Both the position numbers and the translations under genes were made by a program. From JBDWFY01 sp964291365 (GTDB lineage Bacteria > Pseudomonadota > Alphaproteobacteria > Rhizobiales > Stappiaceae), in the NCBI GenBank assembly GCA_964291365.2, contig OZ220042.1, positions 62,001 through 126,000 of the forward strand: a stretch of 64,000 nucleotides of DNA, written 5' to 3'. The notes below the pieces were generated by a model that was given only the letters and a program-made list of their open reading frames with translations, did no database searches and was not told the DNA's origin. Below are positions 24,132-35,996 of the stretch, in pieces (positions within the stretch are counted from its first letter, which is position 1; every line of letters begins with the position of its first letter).

Positions 24132-24153
24132 TGACATCACCAGCTCAGCAAAT
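24132..24153 (+). promoter_or_regulatory. Shared upstream motif pair, RTK7
   Basis: TGACATCA at 24132-24139 and CAGCTCAGCAAAT at 24141-24153, as in RTK2. The motif outlives the coding sequence, which is disrupted in this copy. Confidence 0.4.
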
Positions 24154-25092
24154 ATTACACAAAAACATGCAAACATAAGACCATGCACAGAATTTATAAA
24201 CTTAGCCAGACTGCGCGTACATGTACTACTAGACTCTGCCATTACAATGAAATTTCTTAATCTACTCAGCATAATAATTAATAATAATATATTATGTTGT
24301 ACCACTATCTTGATTGAAACAGGTATAGCTATACTGAGTTGACTAAAAGTTTACTGCCCTGAAGCAGCATGATTCAACTGAGTCATTTTTTTCTTGCCAT
24401 GGCATAGGTGTTTCTCAGTATCAGTGGACCTGTTCTCAAGATGGTGAGTGCAAAGAGAGGTACATCCCAAGCGTGAGAGACTGCGAGAGCAATGTGCTGA
24501 CTGGTGTAATAAATGGACGTGAGATACACATGTATCGTGTTCAGAATCTGAACATGGAATGACATGGAGAAGTGACTGCTATAGAGTTCTGCTATTAATA
24601 CAATACGATCGTACCAGGGGAGCCTGTTTTTAACTGGACAGTATTGATTATTGAAGAGACTAACTTCTTCACAATAACTAGGATTATTGTCATTGAAAGT
24701 CATCCCGATTCTTTAAGTGGAGCCAACTGTATGGACACTGGTATGGAGCAGGCTGAATGCTGTGAGAGAGAGTACATCATGATCAGTAGCTTCAATTTTC
24801 AAACGAATAATTTTATTTTTGGAGTGACTGAATCAGCTCAGGGAAACACTCATGGAGCCACACTATTGGGATTTTTTGAATCACAACCTGAGTATATAGT
24901 ACACACATTGCTCATTTCTGCCGTAGGGAAAACTATAGCTGTGGGTTCTACTCTAATCAGGCTGAACACTGGGGTACAAAGAGGCCTACGCATGCTCTGA
25001 TTTGTAATTAGTAAGCTCCATGCATGTGATGCTATTCAGGTTACACTTGATTCCCTGAATATTATGGTAGGTGCACATGATGTAGCCTCGAA

Positions 25093-25137
25093 CCATGTTT
25101 TTCAACATTTCACATGAAAAATGTTGAAAAAACATGG
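25093..25137. repeat. Hairpin in RTK7 intron, copy of 4623-4666
   Basis: Same CCATGTTTTTCAACATTT arm with one extra A in the second arm. Confidence 0.55.
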
Positions 25138-25990
25138 GAAGGCCTTGTTTGAGGTTATAGCAATGACAGTAACTATTGTTAATTCACAACTTTGCCATAC
25201 ACTTCATTTAATCTGTGAATCCTATGCAGCTGGCGGGTGCATCGGTGCCAAAGTGTGATATTCTAATTATATTATTACATGGCTAAAAATTTTACTTGGT
25301 CATGCCACTTTCTACATGAATGATTACAGGGGCATCCCCTCCAACTGATACAACAAGCTTAGCAATCGATTACACAACCACAAGCTCATCAAATCCAATA
25401 ACTCCAGGTGATGGAGAAATTGATCTTAGTACAGTAACTACAAACACTCCAATCACAGCAAGTGCACGCGATCCTGAAGATCAGGAAATCAAGGATGATA
25501 CCACAAGCTTGCCAGATCTAACAAGTACACACGATCAAGGAATTGGTTATACTACCACAAATGTCTTAACCACAGCAAATACATATGATGAAGGAATAAC
25601 TGATCACATTACAACAAACACTTCAAACTCAGCAAGTACACACAATGATCATACGAGCTCACTAAGCCCTGCAAGTACACATATGCATAATCGAGATTCA
25701 AGGACAAATATTCCAAGAAGAACTACTGAAGATTTTGTTACTTCTACTTTGCAACAACTGAAGGCATCATTCCCTATGCTGTGGGTGGAGCTGTGGGAGG
25801 TCTTGTAATGATTATTATGATTATATTAGTGGTAGTTATTGTGACTTTCCTTATCGAGAGAAGTCAACAGGAGTCTCATAAAGTGGAGTCAAACAACAAT
25901 AGTGGTCTACCAACGTTAGCATATGACAATGCTGTGTATAATCTAGGTAGGTATTACTAAGGAAATAGACACATACAATGCCCAAAATTG

Positions 25991-26165
25991 CAGTGCTGCC
26001 AAAAACTCGGATTTTGTCCTAATACTAGGATTTTTTAGCTTTAGCATATGCAAATGAAGCACATTAGGATTTTTAGGCTACCTATTCCCATAAAGCCAAT
26101 ACTATATTTGACAGGATTTTCTGAGAAAAGTTAGGATTTCTTGTCAAAAGATGTTGGCAGCACTG
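25991..26165. mobile_element. 175-bp MITE, TIR CAGTGCTGCCAA, hAT-like ends
   Basis: CAGTGCTGCCAA at 25991-26002 and TTGGCAGCACTG at 26154-26165. Interior has several AGGATTTT words and no coding frame. The flanks read AAATTG on both sides, a possible 6-bp target duplication. CAGTG-type ends recall hAT elements, but those give 8-bp duplications, so the superfamily is uncertain. RTK3 and RTK8 show the sequence without insertion (ATGCCCAAATTGGTAGC). Confidence 0.75.
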
Positions 26166-26243
26166 AAATTGGCATATGCATTCTGCTATATTTAGCCTGG
26201 CCAATTTTGATCTATGCAATTGTATGGCATCAGTAATATATCA

Positions 26244-26395
26244 TATAGGCGTAGGAACCGGGGGGCCAAGGGGGCCATGGCCCCCCCAACCATCTGACTG
26301 ACTATAGTGGGCCAGAGAGCCCAAAGATACAGCCTTTTAACAGATAATTCAGCAAAAGCAAAAAATTTTCATGAATAAATAGCTACAAACTATCC
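26244..26395. mobile_element. Fragment of element with CATAGGCG-type end
   Basis: Begins TATAGGCGTAGGAACC followed by runs of G and C, like the left end of the element at 5810-6130. I cannot find the matching right end before homology to RTK2 resumes near 26,396. Confidence 0.5.
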
Positions 26396-26965
26396 TCGGT
26401 GAGAGCTTTGGCACTAATATCTATGATATGGAAGAGACCGATTGCAAGGTTAAAAGTCAATTGTTGTAGGTTGCAAATCTCACATTATATTATATATATA
26501 TAATAGGTGGGAACATTGCAGCCACAAGATTATATACTGCCAATCTCAACCAAAAACTGATCCTGAGGCAGCCACACTGGGGGGCAGGGCTAGATAAAGC
26601 GTACAAAGACTTGCAACAGAGATATTATGTAACCAACAACCAACTAATAGTAAATGTAGCAAGTACAAGTGTATAATTTACATGATCGTTTAAAGATTGT
26701 TTTATAGTGACACTTTACCACATATACTCACTGATCTGAATATGCACAGCAATCTCATTGATATTGCTTATTTGATGCTATTATTTTTGTCGTGATCTCA
26801 CTAACTCTCGTCACATGAAGATAATTACTGTGAGTTTCAAAAAAGGAAATTGATTCATGTGCACTCCCACTGTGTGTCATAGTACACACAGGATGTTGGG
26901 GATACCTTGTTTGTGCATGGTACATGGAAACAATAAATGTCTATACTTGGGAGCATGCTGTGATA

Positions 26966-27006
26966 TGACATCACTCATATTAGTATAGTGCCAGCTCAGC
27001 AAAAAT
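26966..27006 (+). promoter_or_regulatory. Shared upstream motif pair, RTK8
   Basis: TGACATCA at 26966-26973 and CAGCTCAGCAAAAAT at 26992-27006, ending 63 bases before the ATG. Confidence 0.45.
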
Positions 27007-27069
27007 GTCACCAGAATTTGCAAAAATTATTATTAGCAGCTAGAATCATAGCTACTGCTACATTTTAAG

Positions 27070-30000
27070 ATGAAGTCTCTTTATCCACTCATTCTGTGTG
27101 CTACTATCTTGATTGAAACAGGTAAGCTATTTGAAGGCTATTAATTGAAGCTGCCATGAACTAGCTTTGCTAACTCAATTTTGCTTACCATAATACTTTA
27201 ATTTATGGCAGGTGTTGCTCAGTATCAGCAGTGGAACTGTTCTGAGCCAGATGAGCATGGAGAGAGATACATCCCTGGTGTGACAGGTTATCCAAGTGAC
27301 GTACTGACTAGTCCTACAGCTGGAGATGTGATAAACATGTATCGTGTTCAAAATCTGAACACCATGTGTTATGGAGAAGTGACTGCCATAGAGTACTGTT
27401 ATAGATACAATACTGTTGCATTGGGGGATGTAGTTTTTAACTGGACAGTGCTAATCATCGAAGAGACTAATATCTTGAATGTGACAAAAATTTACATTCT
27501 TGAAAGTCATCCTAGTTCTTTAAGTGAAGAAGAGTGCAGGAATATTGATGAAGAGGAGGCTATATGTTGTGACAGAAAAGACATCGAAAGCTTTGATCTA
27601 CCAATGAATTTTGTCTTTGGAGTGACAGAATCGGCTCAGGGAAACACTGCTGGGGCCACACTGTTGGGGTTTTTTGATGATGCTGCATTCAATGTACAGC
27701 CAGATTATGTAGTTTCTACAATACAAATTGACAAAGGACAGATTAACACTTTGTCTGTGGGTTCTACTCTGTCCAGGCCAGGAGGAGGGTTACAAAGAGG
27801 TCTGCGCATGCTCTGGTTTGTTATTGGTAAGCTTTTCTGTAACTATTCTTTACATTCGTGCATGATACTTGCTATGACTTGCTAGTGTAGCCATATATTA
27901 TGTGCATGTATGTATCATGGTGGATGATGTACTGTGTAGTTATTATGATATTAAATATTGTGCAACAGTGTTATTGACTTGGTATTACTGCATGCATGGT
28001 GATAGTTTAACCTCTGAAAGTGTCAAATGTGAAGCTGAACACCCAACAACTGTAACTTGTCACATTTCCCATCTTAGAATCTGATTTGGAGCTGACAATT
28101 ACAAGCTCTCCTGGTGATGCCACTAGTGTAGCAAGTGATCCTAACACAACTGGCTCACCAAGCTCAGATGGTACACACAATCCAGGATCAAATACAAGTA
28201 TTCAAATGACAACTACTAAAGGAACCATAGTACAAGAAACTGCAGGAATCCTTCCCTATGCCGTGGGTGGAGCTGTGGGGGGTCTTGTAGTGATTATTGT
28301 GATCATATTAATGGTGATCGTGTCTCTATTGGTCAGAAAGCGTCGAGAGAAGTCTCATAAATTGGACTCGAACAATAAAGTTGGTCTACTAACATACAAC
28401 AATGCTTTGTATGATGTAGGTAAGGAAACAGGCACATGAAATGCCCAAATTGGTAGCTGTGCTATATATAGCCTGGCCAATTCTGATCTACACAATATTG
28501 TATGGTATCAGTTTGTATTGTAAGCTGATCAAGTCTCACAACCAGATTACTCCCTCCTGCAGCCTTATAGTTCTTTCAGTATAAACTCATGAAATGTTTA
28601 TCGTCATGTAAGCTATGGAGGGTATTGGTCTCACTTGCAAGACTGGCTGAAGCCTATGGTGTTCCAATCATGCATGCACATAATATCTCCTGCTAAGTTT
28701 ATCTTTGTAGTCTCTCACTCTCTACATGCAGCTGGTGGATCTAATGGCACTTTTGAACAAGCCAGCACAAATTTGGATGTCAATATTTCAGCTAACGACA
28801 GTGAGAGGTTCAGTACTGTCGTCTATTATAACATCACACAACAGACCAAGGTTTATTATCATAGTAAAGAGATCGTCGATGCTACAGATATCATGCTGTA
28901 TTCATGCTGTAGGTGGAAACATTACCACAAGATTACACACTGCCAGTCTCAACCAAAGGCTTTAGAATGAGATCAGCAGAAACTCATTATGAGGTGCATT
29001 ATCATTAGCTTATTAGTGTACATGCAATTAACGAAGATGTATATGAAAGAAAAACATGTCCACATTATACTAAATACACTGACAGAGTACAAGTGAACAG
29101 GTGTATGCAACCACATATGAAGCTCCAGGGAACCAAACTTACTATGTAAGTTGTAGCTTGATAATAATATTATCACAAGATAGGATCCATTGTAACTGAT
29201 TCTTCATAGAGTGCTCCTGAAATTGAAGATGAAGATATCTACATGATCCCAGCTACAAATGAACATGCACTTTACAGCCAACTGTCACAGATTAAGATAA
29301 ACCACTTTACAAGAGACTCTATCAAGTTAGTTGATCATGAATGCAAACTGTTTTCAATTCACAGAACAAAGCAATTTCCCAAGGTTGACAAAGTTGTTGG
29401 GAGCAGGTCAGTTCGGCAAGGTCCACCAAGGAGAGTGGAAGGCAGCAACGTCAGTGAATAAGATTGAGGTAGCTGTGAAGACACTCAAAGAAGGAGCTGG
29501 TGAGGGAGACAAGGTCAAGTTCCTCCAGGAGGCAGCCATCATGGGACAGTTCTCCCACCCCAATGTCATCAAGCTCTATGGAGTGGTCACTGAAGGAGAA
29601 CCAGTGAGTATAATAATATTGTCTTGTGTGTGGGGGCAACAAAATTTTTTTCGTATTTAGGTAATGTTGATTATCGAACTTCTTCCCAAAGGAGATCTGA
29701 GAGAGCTACTGTGTAGCGTACGCTCACAGTAAGTGACTGACTCCGAATATCTGCTTCAGCGTTATCCTTCCACTGATATTTAGATCCAACTATGAGTTTG
29801 AGATTGATGCTGATCTTCCCCACACTCTACTGAGCTACTGTCGTCAAGTAGCCTCTGGAATGAACTATCTTTCAGATAAATCATTCGTCCACAGAGATCT
29901 GGCAGCTAGGAACATATTAGTTTCTGAAGATGATGTTTGTAAGGTTAGGGAAAAAATGCATTCATTTTGTAGCAAATTTTTAAATACTGTTAATTTTGTC

Positions 30001-30611
30001 ATAGATTGCTGACTTTGGAATGTCACGTGATCTTGAAGACACTAACTACTACATCTCACAGGGAGGAATAATTCCTGTCAGATGGACTGCACCAGAGGTA
30101 GTATAAGTAACCGTATACCAATGGTAATGTTTTTGAAATAATTGTACCACACTGTAGGCACTTCATTACAAGAAGTACTCCACTGCCAGTGATGTGTGGA
30201 GCTTTGGTTGTGTCATGTATGAGATATGGAGTCTCGGACACAAACCATTTGAAGATAGCACAAATCTGAAATGTGTACAGCTTATAAACAAAGGAATACG
30301 TCTTGCCCCACCTCCTGGGTGTCCAAGAAAAATTTACAAGCTCATGATAGACTGCTGGTAAGAGTTAAAATCTAGTATTGCATAGCTAACTGCATTATTT
30401 AGAAGCCTCTGTATTCGATAGGCACCCAGATCCCTCAAGTCGTCCTGACTTTGTGTTAGTGGTACAGCAGTTGTCTCTTCCAGACACCAAACTGCTCAAA
30501 TGGAGTGAGGAAGATAAAGCCACTGATCCTGAGGCAGCCACACTGGGAGCAGGGCTGGACAAAGCTGTGGACTTGTACAAGGACTTGCAACAGAGATATG
30601 CAACCAACTAA
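27070..30611 (+). CDS. RTK8, intact class A receptor tyrosine kinase
   Basis: Exons: 27070-27121, 27212-27826, 28078-28419, 28732-28850, 28913-28993, 29086-29145, 29210-29325, 29384-29603, 29661-29728, 29784-29943, 30005-30097, 30158-30357, 30422-30611. They join to 771 residues with the same exon lengths as RTK3. Signal peptide MKSLYPLILCATILIETG, class A ectodomain, Thr-rich stalk, helix near 28,252-28,340, Tyr-bearing juxtamembrane exons, complete kinase (GAGQFGKV, VAVK, HRDLAARN, DFG, APE) and tail. Compared with RTK3 the ectodomain starts QYQQWNCSEPDEHG, one Gln longer, balanced by another codon loss near 27,530. The APE-region lysine is Arg (PVRWTAPE). No lesion seen. Confidence 0.92.
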
Positions 30612-31000
30612 TAATGTTTTCATTGTTGTGTAATTGTGTCACTAGATTCCTCTAATTTACAAAGTTGCACTGTAATCCTTTACTGAATATTAATTTTATG
30701 TGAATGTCGATGTTGACCCTTTACCATACACTAAACATGGCATTCTCTTAACTTCTCAGCATAGATACAGCTACAATACATGCTATAGCATCATGTGGCT
30801 CAATGATTCATGCAGCCATAAATTATGCAGCCGGCCATCAACAGCACCTAGTCAAAATAATACGTGCACATTGATATTTGAATATTACATTAGGACAATT
30901 CTTTGCACGCTTGAAATAATCAGAAGGCTTATACAGTGAGGATATCCTTCATTTTGCACATGATTGCACTGTGGCAGCAAACAACAGTATAGCATAGCAG

Positions 31001-31066
31001 TGACATCATTGGTATGTCGCTAATTATGGGTAATTTGAGGTTTAGCATTGACAGCTCAGCAAAAAT
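31001..31066 (+). promoter_or_regulatory. Shared upstream motif pair, RTK9
   Basis: TGACATCA at 31001-31008 and CAGCTCAGCAAAAAT at 31052-31066, about 90 bases before the start, as in RTK4. Confidence 0.45.
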
Positions 31067-31156
31067 TACTGTGCACATCTAGTCTAAGTCTTTGTGAGTC
31101 ATAGAAATTATGTTATCGCATTAGTAAACTTATAGCCAGATGTACTCCTACTATTT

Positions 31157-34100
31157 ATGATGAAAGCTGCTTATCTACCCATTCTGTGTGCCACTCTCTT
31201 GATTGAAACAGGTACATTTTAAGCTGTATGTGTGTTTGCTGCATTGGATAGATCTATTAATAATATAATATATTATTATTGTCTGTATTTATGAGTCATA
31301 CTGACAGAGTCAAATTTGTTGCCATGATAGGTGTTGCTCAGTATTTCTGGGCCTGCTCTCAAGAGGATGAGCATGGGGAGAGATATATCCCAAGTGTGAG
31401 AGACTACAACAGCAACGTGCTGACTGCTACTTCAGCCAGTGGAGTGATAAACTTGTATCGTGTTCAGAATCTGAATGCTGAATGTTACGGAGAGGTGACT
31501 GCTATAGAGTTTTGCTATCAATATAACACAATAGGACTAGGAGAGGCTGTTTTTAACTGGACAGTGTTGATTTTAGAAGAGACTGCTGTCTTCACAATAG
31601 TTAGGATTATTACCATTGAAAGTCATCCAGATTTGTTAAGTGGAGCTGACTGTATGGACACGGGTATAGCACAAGCCGAATGCTGTGACAGAGAGTACAT
31701 CAGTGGTTTCAATCTTCAAATGAATAATTTCATCTTTGGAGTGACTGAATCAGCTCAAGGAAATACTCGTGGAGCCACACTACTGGGGTTTTTTCCATCA
31801 CAGCCTGAGTATAGAGTAGATACATTGCTCATTCCATCCGCAGGCCAAACTATATCTGTGAGCTCCACTCTGTACAAGCCAGAAGGAGTACAGCTAGGAC
31901 TACGTATGCTATGGTTTGTTATTGGTAAGTTCCATGCATGTGATGCACGCTATTCTGTCGATCACTTGATTCCTTCAGTTGTCGATTCACAACTTTCCAT
32001 TATGCTATTGGATATAATATAGTGTGATATTCTAATCATATGGCCATGTGGTGGTTGTAGCTTTGTCTTCGAAAACATCAACCATGCATGAACCAGCCAT
32101 CTATAGTAATTATTGGCTTTTTGATCATGCCACTTTGTTTTGATGATACAGATGCACCCCCTCCAATAGTAAATACAACAAGCTTACCAATTGATCACAG
32201 TACCACAAGCTTACCAATAATTGATCACAATACCACAAGCTCATCAAATCCAACAACTACAGGTGATCAAGAGATTGATCTAATAAGTACTACCAATCAT
32301 CATACTACAAGCTCACTGAACCAAGCAACTACAAAATTTACTGATCAAGGAATTCAGGATCGCAGTACTACAAGCTCACTAAGTACAGATAATAACCATG
32401 AAGGAATGGCTACTGTTGCTTCAACTTCACAAGAAACCTCGGGCGTCATTCCCTATGCCGTGGGTGGAGCTGTGGGAGGCTTTGTGGTGATAATTGTGAT
32501 ATTATTAGTGATAATTGTTGTGTCTCTACTGGTCAGAAAATGTCAAGAGAAGTCTCATAAAGTGGAGCCAAACAATAATATTGGTCTACTAGCATATGAC
32601 AATGCTATGTATGATGTAGGTAAGGAAACAGACACACAAAATGCCCAAATTGGTAGCTGCATTGTACTATATATAGCCTGGGCAATTCTGATCTACACAA
32701 TTATAGTTTACAATTATATGGTATCAGTTTACATTGCTAGCTATGGTCTCACAACCAGATCGTTCAGTACAAACTCATGGAGTGTTTATTGTCAATCTGA
32801 CATGTGAGACTTCCTAAAGCCATGTGGGGGCACGTACACAATAAAGTACATTTCCTGTTAAGTTCAATTGTAGTCTCTCACTCCCTACATGCAGCTGGTG
32901 GCACTTTTAAACAAGCCAGCACATGTTTGGACATCAATATCCCAGCTGATGAGAGTGAGAGATTCAGCACTGCTATCTATAATAGCATCACAGAACAGAC
33001 CAAGGTTTATTATAATAAAGAGATCGTTGATACTACAGATACCAAGTCATATAATGCATGCTGTAGGTGGAAACATTACCACAGGATTATACACTGCCAA
33101 TCTTGACTAAAGGCTTTAGCATGAGATCAGCAGAAATACATTATGAGGTACAGTGTTAATGTACATGCAATTAACAGAAATGTGAAAGAAAGTATTCCTT
33201 GTCCTACAATCGTTACATATGACAGGGCACAAGTGAAGAGGTGTATGCAACAACTTATGAAGTACCAGAGACCCAAACTTTAAATGTAAGCTGTAGCTAG
33301 ATATCATAAGATCGGATCCATTGCAGCTCTACATTGTTTATCAATTCTTCGTAGAGTGCTCCTGAAATTGAAGATGAAGACATCTACATGGTCCCAGCTA
33401 CAAATGAACACGCACTTTACAGCCAACTATCACAGATTAAGATAAACCACTTTACAAGAGACTCTATAAAGTTAGTTGATCATGAATGCAAACTGTTTTC
33501 AATTCACAGAACGAAGCAATTTCCCCTCACAATTAAGGTTGACAAAGCTGTTGGGAGCAGGTCAGTTCGGCAAGGTCCACCAAGGAGAGTGGAAGGCAGC
33601 AACGTCAGAGAATAAGATTGAGGTAGCTGTGAAGACACTCAAAGAAGGAGCTGGTGAGCAAGACAAGGTCAAGTTCCTCCAGGAGGCAGCCATCATGGGA
33701 CAGTTCTCCCACCCCAATATTGTCAAGCTCTATGGAGTGGTCACTGAAAGAGAACCAGTGAGTATAATATTGTCTTGTGTGTAGGGGCAACATAAAGTAA
33801 TCAAAATATTTTTTTGGTACTTAGATAATGTTGATTATTGAACTTCTTCCCAAGGGAGATCTGAGAGAGCTACTGTGTAGTGTACACTCACAGTAAGTGA
33901 CTGACTCCGAATATCTGCACTAGCGTTATCCTTCCACTGATATTTAGATCCAACTATGAGTTTGAGATTGATGCTGATCTTCCCCACACTCTACTGAGCT
34001 ACTGTCGTCAAGTAGCCTCTGGAATGAACTATCTTTCAAATAAATCATTCGTCCACAGAGATCTGGCAGCCCGGAACATATTAGTATCTGAAGATGATGT

Positions 34101-34757
34101 TTGTAAGGTTAGGAAAAAATGATGCATTTATTTTGTAGCAACTTTTGATTTTGTCATAGATTGCTGACTTTGGAATGTCACGTGATCTTGATGACACTAA
34201 CTTCTACATCTCACATGGAGGAATAATTCCTGTGAAATGGACTGCACCAGAGGTATGCAAGTAGCCATACTTGGTAATGTTTTTAAGTAATTGTACCACA
34301 CTGTAGGCGCTACATTACAAGAAGTACTCCACTGCCAGTGATGTGTGGAGCTTTGGTTGTGTCATGTATGAGATATGGAGTCTTGGACACAAACCATTTG
34401 AAGATAGCACAAATCTGAAATGTGTACAGCTTATAAACAAAGGAATACGTCTTGCTCCACCTCCTGGGTGTCCAAGAAAAATCTACAAGCTCATGATGAA
34501 CTGCTGGTAAGAGCTAAAATCTAGTATTTGATAGCTATTATCTAATAGCCTCTGTATTTAATAGGCACCCTGATCCCTCAAGTCGTCCTGACTTTGTGTC
34601 AGTGGTACAGCAGTTGTCTCTTCCAGACACAAAGCTGCTCAAATGGAGTGAGAAAGACAAAGCCACTGATCCTGAGGCAGCCACACTGGGGGCGGGGCTG
34701 GACAAAGCTGTGGGCTTGTACAAAGACTTGCAACAGAGCTATTTTGTAACCACCTAG
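31157..34757 (+). CDS. RTK9, intact class A receptor tyrosine kinase
   Basis: Exons: 31157-31211, 31331-31924, 32152-32619, 32895-33004, 33067-33147, 33226-33285, 33355-33470, 33538-33757, 33825-33892, 33948-34107, 34160-34252, 34307-34506, 34565-34757; 804 residues from the second ATG (31160) or 805 from the first. Architecture as RTK4: signal, class A ectodomain, Ser/Thr stalk, helix near 32,448-32,540, juxtamembrane tyrosines, complete kinase, tail. The activation segment has DTNFYIS like RTK4. The stop is TAG where RTK4 has a small insertion and TGA. The last coding bases and the 3' flank are copied in inverted orientation at 35,275-35,429. Confidence 0.92.
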
Positions 34758-34894
34758 TATCCTCCATTTCATTGCAACTAGATTAGATGTGAGCAACATT
34801 GTCGATCCTTTACCATACACTAAAGTTGATTCTCATAATCTCCATGTAACTTGTTCACTATAGTATAGTTGTCTTGATCAAACAAACAGTTTTT

Positions 34895-34966
34895 GGAGTG
34901 GCCTAATATTATATTATCTTAGTCTCGCCAGCCAGCCCCTAAGATAATATAATATTAGGCCACTCC
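34895..34966. repeat. Perfect hairpin at palindrome centre
   Basis: The 28-base arm 34895-34922, starting GGAGTGGCCTAATATTATAT, pairs with 34939-34966 around a 16-base loop. The arms include the MITE terminus GGCCACTCC, so the hairpin looks like two element ends meeting head to head. Confidence 0.75.
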
Positions 34967-35227
34967 AAATCAATTAGTTGTTTCTCATCCTCCCTTGATT
35001 TCCGCCCGCATATACGTAGTTCCATTTGTACCAGCACATGCACAATACAAAAGCGTACCACTTTAAATTTTTGGACGAGTTGAACTTGTAATTTTGACGA
35101 CCATTTCCTACCAAACCTGTGATTTTGACGACCATTACTCGCCAAAAATGCCGCCCGCCCGCATCAATTTTAGGGGTGAGGGGAGATGAGAAACGAGTAC
35201 ATTTTTTGTAATTGATTTGGAGTGGCC
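34958..35227. mobile_element. 270-bp MITE, PIF/Harbinger-like (TTA target duplication)
   Basis: Terminal inverted repeats GGCCACTCCAAATCAATTA (34958-34976) and its complement ending at 35227. TTA lies on both sides (34955-34957, 35228-35230). No coding capacity. A 3-bp TWA duplication is typical of PIF/Harbinger elements; the assignment is inferred from that alone. Confidence 0.75.
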
Positions 35228-35480
35228 TTATCATACTTGTGACTAGCATGATAATTATTAGCATGCTACAGTATAAACTGTTTGTTTGATCAAGACAACT
35301 ATACTATAGTGAACAAGTTACATGGAGATTATGAGAATCAAGTTTAGAGTATGGTAAAGGATCGACAATGTTGCTCACGTCTAACCTAGTTGTAATGAAA
35401 TGGAGGATACTAGGTGGTTACAAAATAGCGAGACTAATATTATCTGGCTGTACCGTATCAAGCATAGCACATTATGCACC

Positions 35481-35782
35481 TATCAATGAAACGCCCCACC
35501 TCCCCCCTCCCGGGGCAGGTGGGGGATTTGCCAATAGGGGGGAACTAAATCCCCACCCCTGGGGCCCAAAATTTTGGCTAATACTCCATTACTTTGTATA
35601 CTATTTGGATATTATAACCTGAAAAAGTATACCAATGTCCCACCCTAGTCTGGAGTTCCAGCCCCTTCCTCTCTTGTGAAGGGGCTGGAACTCCAGACTA
35701 TGCCCCACCCCTGCGTCCAAGTGAGATGGTCAAAAAACGCACTAATCCCCACCTTGACCCGGGGTGGGGCATTTCATTGATA
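35481..35782. mobile_element. 302-bp MITE with TIR TATCAATGAAACGCCCCACC
   Basis: Left end 35481-35500 pairs with the right end 35763-35782 with one mismatch. Inside, a perfect 23-base-arm hairpin (35646-35700, CTGGAGTTCCAGCCCCTTC arm) sits near the middle-right. No coding capacity. Confidence 0.75.
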
Positions 35783-35996
35783 CGTGCATTATACTACAAG
35801 GACAAAAGTGCATTGTATAGATGGTAGACATTGAAAGGAAGACCCAGAATCTGTTGGACATCTCACATAAGGCACAGCATCACACGCATGCAGTTCCTAC
35901 CGTGGTCCAAAAGGGCCATGTCCATTTCAATATTAACTTTTCTGATTACCAATTATACCAGCATAATAATAATAATATTATGCAAATAAGGGATAA

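Larger units (their letters stand above)
24247..26635 (+). pseudogene. RTK7, decayed kinase-deleted receptor
   Basis: Duplicate of RTK2. The signal exon (24247-24322) has a 15-nt insertion in frame. The ectodomain exon (24408-25010) has three in-frame stops: TGA 24560-24562, TAA 24596-24598 and TGA 24998-25000. The exon-end glycine that precedes GTAAGC is also altered. The stalk exon from 25,329 keeps the one-base deletion before the transmembrane helix that RTK2 has. The helix and basic stop-transfer segment persist in another frame (about 25,775-25,870). The juxtamembrane exon from 26,508 continues directly into the tail remnant near 26,560-26,635 with no kinase exons between. In that frame the junction gives an immediate TGA. 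It carries two element insertions that RTK2 lacks. Almost certainly a pseudogene. Confidence 0.88.
20700..34893 (+). repeat. Segmental duplication, copy B (RTK6-RTK9)
   Basis: Counterpart of 1-14,369 at an offset of about 20.44-20.53 kb, including introns and spacers. Similarity ends near 34,893, where an inverted copy of the RTK9 3' flank begins after a short hairpin. It could be a true recent duplication or two haplotypes assembled in tandem; RTK5 and the RTK6 5' part between the copies favour a real array. Confidence 0.88.
34738..35429. repeat. Large palindrome around RTK9 3' end
   Basis: The arms 34738-34893 and 35275-35429 are inverted copies of the last RTK9 codons and 3' flank. Between them lie a hairpin (34,895-34,966) and a MITE (34,958-35,227). 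Downstream of RTK4, 14,370-14,602 matches the reverse complement of about 35,275 down to 35,040, so copy B has gained an inverted segment at this point. Confidence 0.85.
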
